Positions 12,933 to 24,313 of a stretch of DNA of 64,000 nucleotides are shown here, piece after piece. The notes under the pieces were generated by a model. That model saw only the letters and a program-made list of their open reading frames with translations. It made no database searches and was not told the DNA's origin. The position numbers and the translations under genes are program-made. Positions within the stretch are counted from its first letter, which is position 1. Every line of letters begins with the position of its first letter. The DNA is from Usnea hakonensis (Eukaryota > Ascomycota > Lecanoromycetes > Lecanorales > Parmeliaceae). Location: NCBI GenBank assembly GCA_013423325.1, contig BLJB01000026.1, positions 372,001 through 436,000 of the forward strand, given 5' to 3'.

Positions 12933-13494
12933 GATTGTTGCAGGATACGATATACTTTGCATTTGAAAATGAATTGAAGCGCGCAAAGAAGCCTTTATTC
13001 TCGACTGACCACAGTAGGCGGCTGGACACAGGCGTGATCGGCTGGCAAGAGGTGAGAGTGGTAAAATGTGGAAAGCTTTGCTATGATTGGTGGACGAGAT
13101 GTATATCCCAATGGAGATCCTCGAAGGTCGATCCCCCAACTCGGGCCGGCACTACAGTACCCTAGTACGTTTGGGGCCGGATGCCTTGCATGAGACCCAT
13201 ACAGCGGACCGGCTGACCGTGATCGGCAGCCCCCAACTTTAGCCGATGCCTGACCACAGGGAATCGGGGAGACCAAGTTGGATTGATTCGACCTGCAGCG
13301 CGCCCGCAGACTGTTTCGCCGGCCCCTTAGAGCAGCACCTCATTAATGTACGCTAGTCTTGTACCATTTCCAGGCTCAATTCCCACAGTTTCGAATCTAG
13401 GAATGGATCCTATAATCACTAAAAGCCATTCAATGTGCTGTCAAGGCCTTCAGCTGAATTTTGCAGAGCACGTCTCTTACGCCCACTCACCAAA
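12933..13494. promoter_or_regulatory. Bidirectional promoter region, epoxide hydrolase 1 / FAD monooxygenase
   Basis: A 562-bp region between two divergent start codons. Around 13203-13227 there is a cluster of CGG and CCG triplets (cggaccggctgaccg), compatible with binding of a Zn2Cys6 factor such as the one encoded at 15319-17347. That link is inference. Confidence 0.4.
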
Positions 13495-15111
13495 ATGACC
13501 GAATCAACCAAAAAGACTTTCAGGATCGTAGTAGTTGGCGCTGGAGTTACTGGCTTAGCGGCATCTCATGGGTTCCAGAAAGCAGGCATCGAGCACATTG
13601 TTCTAGAGAAGGGCAATGATGCAGCTCCCAGCCTGGGTACGAGCATCGCCATCTATCCCCACGGTTCCAGGCTTCTAGAACAGTTCGGCTGTTTGAAAGC
13701 CGCCGAAGCTACCACGGCACCATACAAACGATATGTGAATCGAATGCCAGACGGGAAGATAGTTGCCGATAACGATCTGTGGAAAGTCGTCCGCGAGAAG
13801 TAAGAAATCCGATGAATCCTTATCAGGTTGAATAATAACGATGTGCTTGTAGCCATGGTTATGAATTTTTACTCATGGAACGTCGGATCTTCCTTCAGGT
13901 CCTTTACGATAGCCTGCCAGATAAATCTAGGATTCTCATGAATAAGAGCGTCCAAAGTATACAAGAAGATGAGGATGGCGTCGAGGTTTTCTGCAATGAT
14001 GGGACGAGTGAGCGCGGCGATCTTGTTATTGGGTGCGATGGAGTACACAGCAAGGTGCGCCAGACCATGTGGGAGAACGCAGCCAAGCTTGATCCTGCTC
14101 TCATCACGGCCAGCGAGAAAAAGAGTGAGCCCACCTCTCAGGTATTCTCCATCGGATGATGCGATTGCTGACGGAAGGCTAAGCTATGACTACTACGTGG
14201 AACTGTCTTGTCGGCATGGGACCTGGAGAGCCTGATTTAGGTCATGAGGTTAGCGCGGTCCACAATGACCGTTATTCCTTCTTGATCTCTGCACAGCCAG
14301 ACAAGACTTACTGGTTCGTCTTCATGAGAGTTGACAAGCCCTACTCTACATACAAGAGGCCCAGATATACTGAAAAAGACGCTGAAGTGGCCGCTGCCAC
14401 TATGGCAGAACATCCTATTTCAGGAACCAAGGTATTTGGTGAGCTGTGGAAAAACCGTTGGAGAGGTGTGCTGGTGGACATTGAGGAAGGAGTCCTAGAC
14501 CATTGGCATTTCGGGAGAAGAGTTCTCGTGGGCGATGCTGCTCATAAAGTATAAGATTTTGGGATCTGATACAGTGACATGGCTAATGCAATCAATAGAT
14601 CACTCCCAACATCGCACTCGGAGGAAATACTGGTATGGAAAGCATTGCGCTTCTTACGAATCTGCTTCATCGAGAGATCCAAGCTCATCCTGAGGCCAAG
14701 CCGTCCAAGGATGCTCTTGACATGCTTTTCCGAGAATACCAGAAGAAGCAGATCCCACGAACACGGAAGATTATGAAGTTTGCCAACTCAATTACCCGCG
14801 TGCAAGCGTGGGATGGTTTTTGGATGAAATTGATGGCTCTCTGGGTTGTTCCCTTTCAGAGCGAGAAGAAACTGGGCCTAGATTTAGCCGACATCATTAA
14901 AGGTGGGGTCAAGTTGGATTTTGTACCGATGGGAGAGTACAAGGAGAAGAAGGTCTTGTGGGACGATGAAGCACAGCCGGAAAAGGTAGCACCTGCGAAG
15001 AGGATATGGAGTCTGTCCAAGCAGGCGCAGGTCCCGATATTGGGTTTGCTCGTTGCTTTGTCCTCAGCTCTATGGCTGATGAGTGGGAGCGCATTGCTCG
15101 TTGGTCAGTGA
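13495..15111 (+). CDS. PaxM-type membrane-anchored FAD-dependent monooxygenase
   Basis: Predicted class A flavoprotein monooxygenase of 484 aa; exons 13495-13799, 13853-14124, 14184-14548, 14599-15111. It has the N-terminal GxGxxG motif VVVGAGVTGLAASHGF, the central DG motif in VIGCDGVHSKVR, and GDAAHKITPNIALGGNTGMES-like flavin/ribityl contacts spanning the last intron. A hydrophobic C-terminal helix (PILGLLVALSSALWLMSGSA) suggests ER membrane anchoring. Members of this family (PaxM, AurC) epoxidise alkenes or hydroxylate polyketides and terpenoids. Beside a PKS with dead ER and two epoxide hydrolases, an epoxidase role is the best guess. Start ATG at 13495 gives the normal short lead before the FAD motif. 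Salicylate-hydroxylase-like activity is the alternative. Confidence 0.9.
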
Positions 15112-15318
15112 ATAACGCCTTGTCTCTTTTGTGTTTCACGAAGTGATAGATTGGTGTTTGCGACGTTAAAGAGGATTATCATGACTAAGGTAGCGAAGCG
15201 TTGAGGAAGGGGAGTGCCTCGGACTGTCAGAGCTACCCTTCTGTCGCACCAATTACCTTATGTTCCGCCACTACAACATAGCTCAGCGTGCCTTTGAAGC
15301 ATTATTATTCTAGAATAG

Positions 15319-17347
15319 CTATATTTTCCAAGACTTGCGCTGCGATCTTCGGATGACGACTTGAAGGGCCACGTATATAGCCCAAGGGATCAGCGGGTTC
15401 ATCTTAGCACTGTCAGCATCTTAATTCAGTATTCGGCACTGCATGATTCGAATTCTGTTTCATTCACACCTTCCAATGTCAATAGCGATAGTGGGAAGCA
15501 GAAGGACTCACCTTGACTATATTTGCCTGAGTTACGAGTCGCATCATTGTCGAAAGCTCCGTTGCTGCTTTCATGCATCTGTCCTCGCTTCTTGGAATCT
15601 GTCTAGGCGATGTGTTACTTCTTCCCGCTTTTGCTATTACAGCTTGGTGTAAGCAGATGATGGTGGCCTGAAGGATGATATTGAGAGACAAGACATTTGG
15701 TTCATTCACGAAATTTGCAGCGACTAGATGTGCCAATGAATTGGTAGACGCATATTGAATGGTGTCATCCAGATGATGATGTTCCGTCCAAAAGTCATAG
15801 CTGAAGCCGTCGAGCAATCTTTCGCTCGCTAGCTGTTTGACGTGTGTGAGACAACATACACAGATGTTGGCCACGACGACCATGCCCTGGTAGGGCGAGA
15901 GGACCCAGGTAGCGGGAAGGGTTAAAGCATCCTTCAAGGTGAGTGACCTTGAAGAAGCGTTGACGTAAGAATCGTGCGCAGGTATGAGCGTGGTGATCTG
16001 GAGACATTATCAGCCGCAAACCAGTTCCGGCGCGATTACTGGAGGATACTCACCCCTCTGACGTCCAACATACATCCTGTGTTCCATCCCACACCTACAC
16101 CAATGAAACAGTGAAGACTGAACGCTGCCCACAATGTTGTCCCCCGTTCTTTGAGCTCGGCAGGATCACTAGTGTCATTTAGATATTTTTCAACGGAGGA
16201 AGTCCGTTTCGAGGGACTTTTGGGGTCCATCTTGTGTAGTTCCAGCATCTGTGCCAGCCATGTCGCACGGCTTACGCTGGCCCATGCCCGCTGGAACAGG
16301 GTCTCTTTGAACTCGTACAAGGCGAGAAGAATATGTGATTGAAGAGCAGCGATTGTCATGGAGCCGCCAGGCATCTCCATCTCTGCATCTTCAACACATT
16401 CTCTCGCTTGCTTGTAGAACTGCTCTTTCAAGTTGGAGTATATGGGTGACTGCGACGCGGCATGCGCCCATATGGCGTACCTGAGACCGAGTGACTCGGG
16501 CGGGACGTGTACATTATTTGAATTGGCGAGGAGCCTCGATTCGTCGATCATAGGCATGGAGGGATGGATTGCGTCAAAGTAGCGTCGGTACCTGTATAGT
16601 ATTAGCAGCCGACTCTTGCAGACCTGGGCGGCTCATACTCACAGATCTTTCATGACGTTCTGAGGAACAGCCTCATATTCATCACTTCTCGTACTCGGTA
16701 AGGAGCTGGTGTTCATTCGATCGCTCGAGCTCGAACTGCTAACGCCAGGCCACTGACTGGAAGACTCACTCGAGTAACCTTTGTCCGAGGTATCCATTCC
16801 TTCCCCACCGAAAGCAAAAGATCCATCCGTTCGGCAGGCTTCCGGAAAATCCTGTGTCATCATATTCGATATATCCCATACAACTGGATCGTTGAGTGGG
16901 AAGGAATTCGTCTGCTGGAGGCTCCTTTGTGTCGCCGGAGGATAGTTCGACGAATGCTGAAAGAATTGGCTGATCTCGCTTGGGGAAAACGTGCTAACCG
17001 AAGGAATGGAGTTCGACCACGTGGTTGTTTCGTTACTAGAACCACTTTGCGGGACTGGGGGAGGGTAAGCTCGTGAGGAGGCATCCTGTTGAGCTGCAAG
17101 AGCTGTCTCCGCTTGAACTGCAATTCTTTCAGCATCTCTGGTCCACGAACGGGGAAAGACAGTGCCAACGTAGTCTGTCATTCATCGACATCAAGTCTGC
17201 ATCGACCTTTGACTGCTTCGACGGTGGCATGTACACGCAATGTACAGAGTAACGGGAACATCTTTGGCAGCTTGGCTGCCCTCCATCACACTTGACTTTG
17301 CGATCTCGACATGTTGTACATGCCATATGCCGCCCACCGTCATTCAT
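15319..17347 (-). CDS. Zn2Cys6 transcription factor, probable cluster regulator
   Basis: Fungal binuclear zinc cluster regulator of 586 aa. The N-terminus has the six-cysteine pattern ACTTCRDRKVKCDGGQPSC followed by QRC and HCVY. A Ser/Pro/Gln-rich linker follows, then a fungal-specific middle homology region (RRYFDAIHPSMPMIDESRL; MTIAALQSHILLALYEF). Exons: 17347-17190, 17137-16643, 16591-16054, 15997-15512, 15402-15319. The first intron uses a weak donor (gtcgat) but gives a 52-bp intron and keeps the frame; its position is less certain. The last exon is short and ends at MNPLIPWAIYV..KSWKI, and the usual C-terminal stretch of related factors seems missing. It is convergent with the FAD monooxygenase and divergent from epoxide hydrolase 2, inside the PKS cluster, so a pathway-specific activator is likely. 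Confidence 0.85.
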
Positions 17348-17352
17348 TCTGT

Positions 17353-17373
17353 TCTCTCTCTCTCTCTCTCTCT
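17353..17373. repeat. TC dinucleotide microsatellite
   Basis: About ten TC units directly upstream of the Zn2Cys6 factor start codon (within 30 bp on its minus strand, reading as GA), probably in its 5' leader or core promoter. Confidence 0.9.
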
Positions 17374-17654
17374 TTTTCTCCGATAATAATTGAACGATTG
17401 CCTTAGGGCAGGAATCTGGATCAAATAGCCCTTCACCGACACATGGCAGGCTGATGCTTTTGCATATCGATTTATAGGAGATAAGGTAGCCAATTTAGAG
17501 CGATTTAAGGCTTTCGCCATGGAGCTAGAGAACGCTAGTAGAATAGAGAATTTGTACTCCGTACTTTAACTTTTGGCGGGGCTACGGCAGACGAACTCCG
17601 CACTTCGTTTTCTTTGGGACCAGGGCGTCCGAAGCATCCCCCGAAGCAGTCCCT

Positions 17655-17769
17655 CGAAGTAGAGTCCCACAAAGCATCTTTAGGGTAGAGTCCTCTAAGC
17701 AGAGTCCTAGGAGCAGAGCCCTCAGTGCAGAGTCCTGGGAGTAGAGTCCTCAGGGCAGAGTCCCCATAG
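17655..17769. repeat. Degenerate minisatellite, about 15-16 bp unit
   Basis: Six to seven imperfect units built on gcagagtcct plus a variable 4-6 bp tail (for example gcagagtcctaggag, gcagagccctcagt, gcagagtcctgggag, gtagagtcctcagg). An accidental 104-codon frame on the minus strand runs through it and is not a gene. Confidence 0.75.
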
Positions 17770-18426
17770 TCGCAAAAAGTCTTACTGAGAATGGAAGGTA
17801 GTACTGTATGTCGGATGGCAGCTGATACCACTCGCCATGCGCTTATCATTGCATGTACATTGGTCGGTCTCCGCTCACCCCAGCATCAAACTAACTTCCA
17901 GAAGCTAAATGCTGCACGGCAGGCAAATCATCGAGTTTGTTTGGGGTGGGACACAAGAGCGGTCAAATTAGTTCTGGACCAAATCCGTTTTCCGTGACCG
18001 CCACTCTAGCATTCAATCGTGATCCTCAGGCTTGAGTAGCCTGGAAGCGTAGCTCCATACCGAGGATACACTCCTGAAATCGTTCGGCCTGTGAAAAACA
18101 GGGTCAGACAGTCATTATTGGTTCTCGGTGGTCCTTGCCACTGCCCTTGGTGGAAGGGAAAGATTGAAAAAAACATGTGCACCTCTGTAGCAATCCTTGT
18201 GGTGACAGAAGTGTCGAAGAAAACCTGTGTGGGGAGTATCGCTCAAATATTGAAACGTTAAGAAAGTGCGAGGATGATAGTGGTAGTGGTAGTAGTAATA
18301 GTGTAGGAGTACCCTAAGGATGGCTCGATGGGTGTCTTCGGGGGCACTACCTTATTAGGTTCGCCGGGCCTTTAGTGTGAGCGACGTACTGGATCGCTAA
18401 GTCTATGGGACGATTACCCTAGACTG

Positions 18427-18442
18427 CCCGCCATTTGGCGGG
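18427..18442. promoter_or_regulatory. Perfect inverted repeat cccgcc-attt-ggcggg
   Basis: Six-bp arms around a 4-bp spacer, about 400 bp upstream of epoxide hydrolase 2 and 1.1 kb upstream of the regulator. The symmetry suits a dimeric regulator. No experimental support is possible from sequence alone. Confidence 0.35.
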
Positions 18443-18824
18443 AGCTCGGCCAGGGCGGTCCGAGGGCGAGAGCCAATTCCTTCACGATCTTTTTCGATCA
18501 AGTACACCATATCAGATGCGCGGGCTCCAGTAAGCCTTGTCTTGCGATGCTAGCATGGCAACAATACGTCGTTGCCCCTCTCCAAGCTACGGGATGGAAA
18601 CTGCTGGAGATTACCTTTCGTCTTATATACATTAAACCTCCAAACCTTTCCCTTCAGACCCTCCTCATAATAGAAAGCAGTGCGACAGTCAAAACTCAGT
18701 GAGTGGCCTAATACTCCATCCGAAGCATATCACATCCTGACCTTTCGCCAACAGCCCAGCTAGCACATCTTGAAGACTTGCCATTCCAAGATTACCTCCC
18801 TACTTCTATCATTTTCGCATCGTC

Positions 18825-20082
18825 ATGGCTCTACATGCCTTCCCCTCAACAAGCAAGTCAATACGGCTCGACGATGGCACTAGTTACGCCTTTGTCCATG
18901 TCCCTCCTACCGATTTTAAAAAGCCAACATTCCTCCTTCTACATGGGTTTCCAAGCTCTAGCTGGGATTGGAGGCACCAAATCTCTCAGCTTCAGGAGGC
19001 TGGGTATGGCGTTATAGCACCCGACTTGCTAGGATACGGTGACACGGACAAACCAGAAGATCTTGATGCATACTCGATGAAGAGAATGAGCGGCCATATG
19101 GCAGATATCCTGCGAAGGGAAGGATTGCACAAAGTCGTCGGGGTTGCACACGACTGGTGAGCCTATAAAGTTGCTGCTACTTTGCAGTAGGTTCGGTCTA
19201 ATTCCGCTAACGCTCATGCCTCTAGGGGCTGCGGTCTTCTAGCCCGCCTTACCACATATTATCCCGAGTGCTTTCTTGCTACTGTTTTTGTCTCCGTAGG
19301 ATATATCGAGCCCGGCATGGTTCACGATATTGGTACTTAAGAACTTTCCCTCTTTAGCTTTTGAATTGAAGCATTTACGCTTATATACTTTAGATGCCTT
19401 TAACGCCCTTACCGAGCAGGTATTTGGCTATTCCACATTTGGGTACTGGAAATGGTTCAACACCGAAGGTGCAGGCGAGGTACTCGACCGAAATGTGAGT
19501 TGAAGAGATATACTATGATTACAACTTATTACAACTGCAACTTTTTAATAGCTGGTAGCCTCAAGCCGCATTCTCCCTTATCTACCCTACCGATCCCGAG
19601 ATTTGGAAGACCGATTTTGGCCCTGTGGGGGGTGCAGCAGCGTGGGTTAGTTCCGGTACTACCACTCCACTCCCCCATTGGGTTACGGACGAAGAGAATA
19701 CAGTGAGAAATGAGATAATGGTACAAAATGGTTATACAGCCCCTTTAAGATGGTTAGTCATTAATAAGAATACTTGTGTTTCAAGGTATCACTCGAACTA
19801 AAATAATTCAGGTATAAAGCAGCTATAAGAGGTATTAATCATACCGATGAAGCTGATATCCCGCACGAGAAGAAGTTCCTGACTCTACCAAATATGCTAG
19901 TTGTCTCAACAAAGGACTATGTGACCAGAGCAGATATGCAGGAGCAGCGCCAGAGGGAGTGGACGAAGAAGACCAAAGTTGAGGTTCTAGATTGTGGGCA
20001 TTGGATTCAATTGGAGAAAAGGGAGGAGTTATTTCACCTCCTGACCGGATACGCCGAAGAGGTGGCTAACCTTGGAAAGTAG
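18825..20082 (+). CDS. Epoxide hydrolase (alpha/beta-hydrolase fold), copy 2
   Basis: Second predicted epoxide hydrolase of the cluster, 334 aa; exons 18825-19156, 19226-19332, 19394-19494, 19559-19752, 19812-20082. It has HGFPSSSWDW (His40), nucleophile in GVAHDWG (Asp110), STKDYV (acid) and CGHWIQLEKRE (base, His308). Family cap-domain sequence FSLIYPTDPEIWKTDFGP is present. First-exon length (332 nt) equals that of copy 1, and exons 2+3 (107+101 nt) equal its 208-nt second exon, so this copy has one additional intron. The third intron needs the acceptor at 19557-19558; an earlier acceptor would leave an in-frame stop. All catalytic residues are kept, so it is probably active. Confidence 0.9.
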
Positions 20083-20687
20083 CCTGCAAGAATTCTTCCA
20101 GGCTTGATGTCATAGCTGTGCTTGTAGACATTGTCAGATAAGGCTCGATGAATACTCGATGTAATGAAGCAATGCAGATCTCCCTTAATTCCTTTCCGTC
20201 TTGATCTTGCTGATTCTTTTCACCTCCTTTTTGACCGATCGCAATATACCGTGAGCCTAAGAGCCTGCATTAGACCCGGGCCGGACAGATGATCGACTAT
20301 GTATTGTAAAGTCAGGTAGGTAGATGATCTTCTGTCAGACTACGTCATCTGGCCTCAGACACTGAATGCTGGTGCGGAGACGGATATATTGGTGATGGAG
20401 GGTCGGAATATGTTGTATTACACCACCGGGCCGAAACATGGTCACACCTCGAGTTTAAATACTTACATTCTTATACCCATGATCCAACTGGCAGTGCTGC
20501 TCTGGCTTCTTCCAAGCGACCAAACACCATTGCCAATTAGACTGGTTTGACGTCCACTGTCTTATGATCACCTACAAGCTCCAGGTAGAATTGCAGCACT
20601 CCTCTCTTGTGGTAGGAAAGTATCCTACTGACCTGGTTGACAGTTGCTCCAGAATTCTTTCCCAGGCTCCAGGCGCCAAAGACAGCC
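20083..20687. other. Intergenic region upstream of MFS transporter
   Basis: About 600 bp with no supportable gene. A TATA-like tttaaatac lies near 20453-20461, ahead of the transporter. An additional upstream coding exon of the transporter cannot be excluded. Confidence 0.5.
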
Positions 20688-22479
20688 ATGTGGAAGCCAT
20701 CTAAGTCACCAGGCTGGATGATAGCCTCCACCATCATCTCTATTGGTGGTCTATTGAATGGGTATCGTATTGCTACACAACCCCGAAAACAAAAATTTGA
20801 CACTGTCTTAGCTATGACACAGGCTCCATTGGTGCTGTGACTACGATGCCGCATTTCGAACTCACTATTGGTACTCCCACACCTGCCATGCGTGGCTTTA
20901 TCGTTTCTTTGCTAATGTTGATGGGTGCTGTCCCCGCATTCTTCGCCGGACAATTGGCCGACCGCTATGGCCAACTGAATGTTGTCATGGTAGGGTCCAC
21001 CCTCTTCACATTGGGTGCTGTTTTGCAAGGAGCAGCATCTGCCCTCCCCATGCTGTTGGTCGGTAGAGCCTTGGCTGGACTAGGCGAAGGCCTTTGGCTC
21101 TCAAACGTGTCAGTGTACGTTGGAAACCCGACATTGTATATCAAGATCTCATGTACTCACTTGATGACTTTAGGTACATCACAGAGATCGCCCCTGCAAG
21201 CCGTAGGGGAATGCTAGTCTCAATTCCTCAATTTATGGCAGCTCTAGGTATCTGCGCTGGCTACTTCACATGTTACGGTTCTATAAAGATCGACTCATCT
21301 ATCTCCTGGCGTCTACCGTTCATCCTTATGGCCGCTTTTGGTGTCATATTGGCTGTCAGCTGTCTCTACCTACCGCCTTCGCCCCGTTGGCTCTTGGTAA
21401 ACGGTCGTCGAGAGGATGCCATGGGTTCGGTAGATTGGCTCGATATTTCGAGGGTGGAGGTAGAAAGGGACATGTCGAAGCTCACTGCTCGTACCGAATC
21501 AAAGCTATCAACTTGGCAAGCAACACGATCAATCTTCCAGAGGAAATATCGGCTGAGAACCATCCTTGGCTTGTTTATCTTAGGAATGGTCCAATTGTGC
21601 GGGATCGATGGTGTTCTTTACGTGAGATTGACATTCTTAGATCCTCGCCTCATCCCTTGCGTTCTTGAAACATCGGCAGGCCACTAATATGCTGACCATG
21701 ATAGTATGCTCCTATCCTCTTCTCTCAAGCAGGTCTATCTAGCGGTACAGCTTCTTTCCTTGCATCTGGAGTCTCAGCTATCCTCATGTTAGCAGTATCA
21801 CTCCCTGCTTTCATCTTTGCAGACAAATGGGGTCGCAGAACCTCAATCATCACTGGTGGCATTGGTCTATCCGGCTGTATGTTCGTTATAGGCAGTCTCT
21901 ATGCAACAGATAGTGTCCACGCGAGATCCGGCTCTGGCAGATGGTTCGTCATACTGCTCATCTTCGTCTTCGCCCTCACCTACTGCGCCACGTGGGGAAT
22001 TGTCGGCAAAATCTACGCAAGCGAAATCCAACCGGTCCAGACGAGAGCGGCGGCAAATAGCGTTGCGCAGGGTCTGAATTTTGTAAGTCATATCAAGCAT
22101 TCAATTATACACAGGCTGATTCACACAGTTCACAAACTGGCTCGTGGCCTTTGCCACTCCAATTTTCCTTGCGCGCTCCTCCTACGGCGCATACTTTCTT
22201 TTCGGAGGACTGTCCTTTTTCACTCTCATCATACTCGCGCTCTTCATGCCCGAAACGCGAGGTCGGGGATTGGAAGAGATCCAAGACGGGTTCCGCAGAC
22301 CGTCAGTGAATCCAGGTCGACTCGGCCGCAAGATGTTAGACGGTGCGAGGTTCAGAGGAAGTCCCAGCACAGCGGATACTGAAACGAACATACCCATGTC
22401 GGGAGGGATTTCCCGGACAGAGACTGGGAGTAGCCATTCAATCATTACGTCCCAGAGAGTTGTCACAAATAACGGTTAA
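20688..22479 (+). CDS. MFS transporter, sugar porter family
   Basis: Predicted 517-aa, 12-helix major facilitator; exons 20688-20761, 20812-21114, 21174-21621, 21705-22082, 22129-22479. Sugar-porter signatures are GYDTGSIGAV in helix 1, GQLADRYGQ (loop 2-3 RxG motif), VGRALAGLGEG, the PxSPRWL motif (PPSPRWLLVNGRRED) after helix 6, ADKWGRR between helices 8 and 9, and PETRGRGLEEI after helix 12. It sits in the plasma membrane and would import a hexose or related polyol. It is at the edge of the PKS cluster; it may be a cluster transporter or the first flanking gene. Start ATG at 20688 is the first in the exon that joins to GYDTGS. Upstream in-frame codons exist without another ATG. Confidence 0.88.
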
Positions 22480-24313
22480 GGGGGAAATGCTTATGATGAT
22501 ACTTGACTGAATCATGCACCATCACGATTTTTCTAAAATGATGAAAATAAAATAATTGATTGCGGGAACCCATACATTTCTTTCATTTTACCCGTCCGTA
22601 AGTTTTTATTCAATGCTTTTCGCTGCCTCAGCAATACTATCATCAAAGTAGACCTGTACAAGCCATCAAGGCACGTTATTGCGTCGGAATGGTAACTGAC
22701 GCAAATGCGCATCGCGTTGCAGCAGCAGTACCCTCTCAGTATACGCATTGCTCGCCTGACACCTGGCGTGTCCGGCATGAGTCTCGCACCTATGCGACGG
22801 ATATGGAGGAGAAGCGCGCATTACGCCGACCCCTATAAGCGGCGGCGCTGCCAGTATCACGTAGCGCTGCTTGAAATGTGCAGCGCCCGGACAACGTTGT
22901 ACTGGACCGGTCACCGTAGTAGACATCGCTGGCGTTCCCATTTGTGACGACCATGGCGGTGGCGGTGGCGATGAGAGTGAGGAGAGGAAGAAAGAAGACG
23001 ATGGGGAGGGGGAGGATGAGAAGGATGATGAGACTTGAGCTGGAATGGTTGTCTTAGAGGACGCTCGCCCAAGCGAGGTAAGAGCGGAGAAATCCCACGT
23101 CTGAGGTTCCACAGTATCATTTGAAGTGATTCTGAAAGCGCCCTTCTCGGTGTCAGCATGCTAATCGCCGGAGAAGTTTCTCGATTTGCATGTGGTAGAC
23201 AACATTGATGATTTCGGAGTATTGAAACAACTGAGGATTGGTGCCATTTGCTAATCTTTCGGTGTGATAGGCTACCTCGCGCGAGATGAAGAAAAGACGT
23301 TTTAGTTAGCGCTCACTTTTTAATTTTTGAAACGTTTCTCTCGCCACCCCGTTCTCATTCTACGGGGCTTTAAGAAGGTCTAAGACTTACCCGGTGCTGA
23401 ATGTTGGTGAGGCGGGCGCACACCAGAGGTTCACCCATGGGTTCGTAATGTTGGATGCCCAGGTAAATAGACAATATCAATACAGTTGCAGTGCACGTAG
23501 CCATTGCGAGGCGATAAAAGATTGCCAGAGATGAGCAAGGAAATGATCTTGGTGCTGCAATGAGCATTCTCAATGTTGGACAAAGTGATGAAGTAAGGGT
23601 CAGGCGTCGCATTTATTTCAGTAGTCGTAAGATGTGTAGGTTGAGATAAAGTGTACAAGTCACTCGAGGAGGTGACGTCTTTGGAAAAGCGAGCTCTGTA
23701 TTAGATACCTTATGTAGCAGCTGGGAGTGAAAGCGAATCCTTTGGAGCGTTGTCCAGTACTATTGCGATAGAACACGAGAAACTTGAGGTTGTGTCTGTA
23801 TCCATGCGCGCTATTCATGAACGATGACATGGTCCAGAAAAGTATCAAAGCATCCTGACTGCGTGCACAGTGCGATCTGACCTTACGGAGCAATACATAT
23901 TCGACTATGAACGGTCACTGAGGCAGCAATGAGAGGGATAAGAAATTCTCAGCAATCGGCTTTCTTCCCATTTCGCCCAGACTGTAGAAGTTGACACAGT
24001 AGCAGGACCATGGCAAGGACAACGATTTTGCCACTGTTGCCATGGTGAGAAGTGGATTATGAATACTATTAGTGATCAATGATATACTGCCTTCAGCGCC
24101 AAATGGACCCTATAGTTGTGAGGAGGAAAGCGGTCCACGGAGGAAGGGAGGCTTGGCATTGGTGACGCTCGTGTGCCTCGGCTGTTGGCCCAAAACCCAA
24201 TTTCACAATTCCATCCCACTGAAATTCAGTAAGATAAAACAACGGTCCTATTACCCTTCCTGCTATTCGCTCTTCTTCCATTCCCCTATTTCCTTCTGCT
24301 TTTTCTACAGGCA
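22480..24313. other. Gene-poor region; no confident gene
   Basis: About 1.8 kb without a coding region I can place. A minus-strand frame at 23112-22666 reads a Ser/Pro-rich stretch (NDTVEPQTWDFSALTSLG then long S and P runs), and short hydrophobic frames occur on the minus strand at 23370-23612 and near 24030. These could be exons of a small secreted or membrane protein, but I found no consistent splice model or family match. Confidence 0.4.

Larger units (their letters stand above)
17374..18824. other. Intergenic region between regulator and epoxide hydrolase 2
   Basis: About 1.45 kb between divergent genes. It holds a minisatellite, an inverted repeat and simple GTA/GTG repeats near 18275-18305. 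No coding region could be supported. Confidence 0.6.

Noticed and set aside
12933..13139. N-terminal extension of epoxide hydrolase 1
   Set aside because: The extended frame opens with a TTG, not ATG, and adds residues absent from the family.
17535..17849. Minus-strand frame of 104 codons
   Set aside because: It only translates the minisatellite; repetitive composition and no start or family context.
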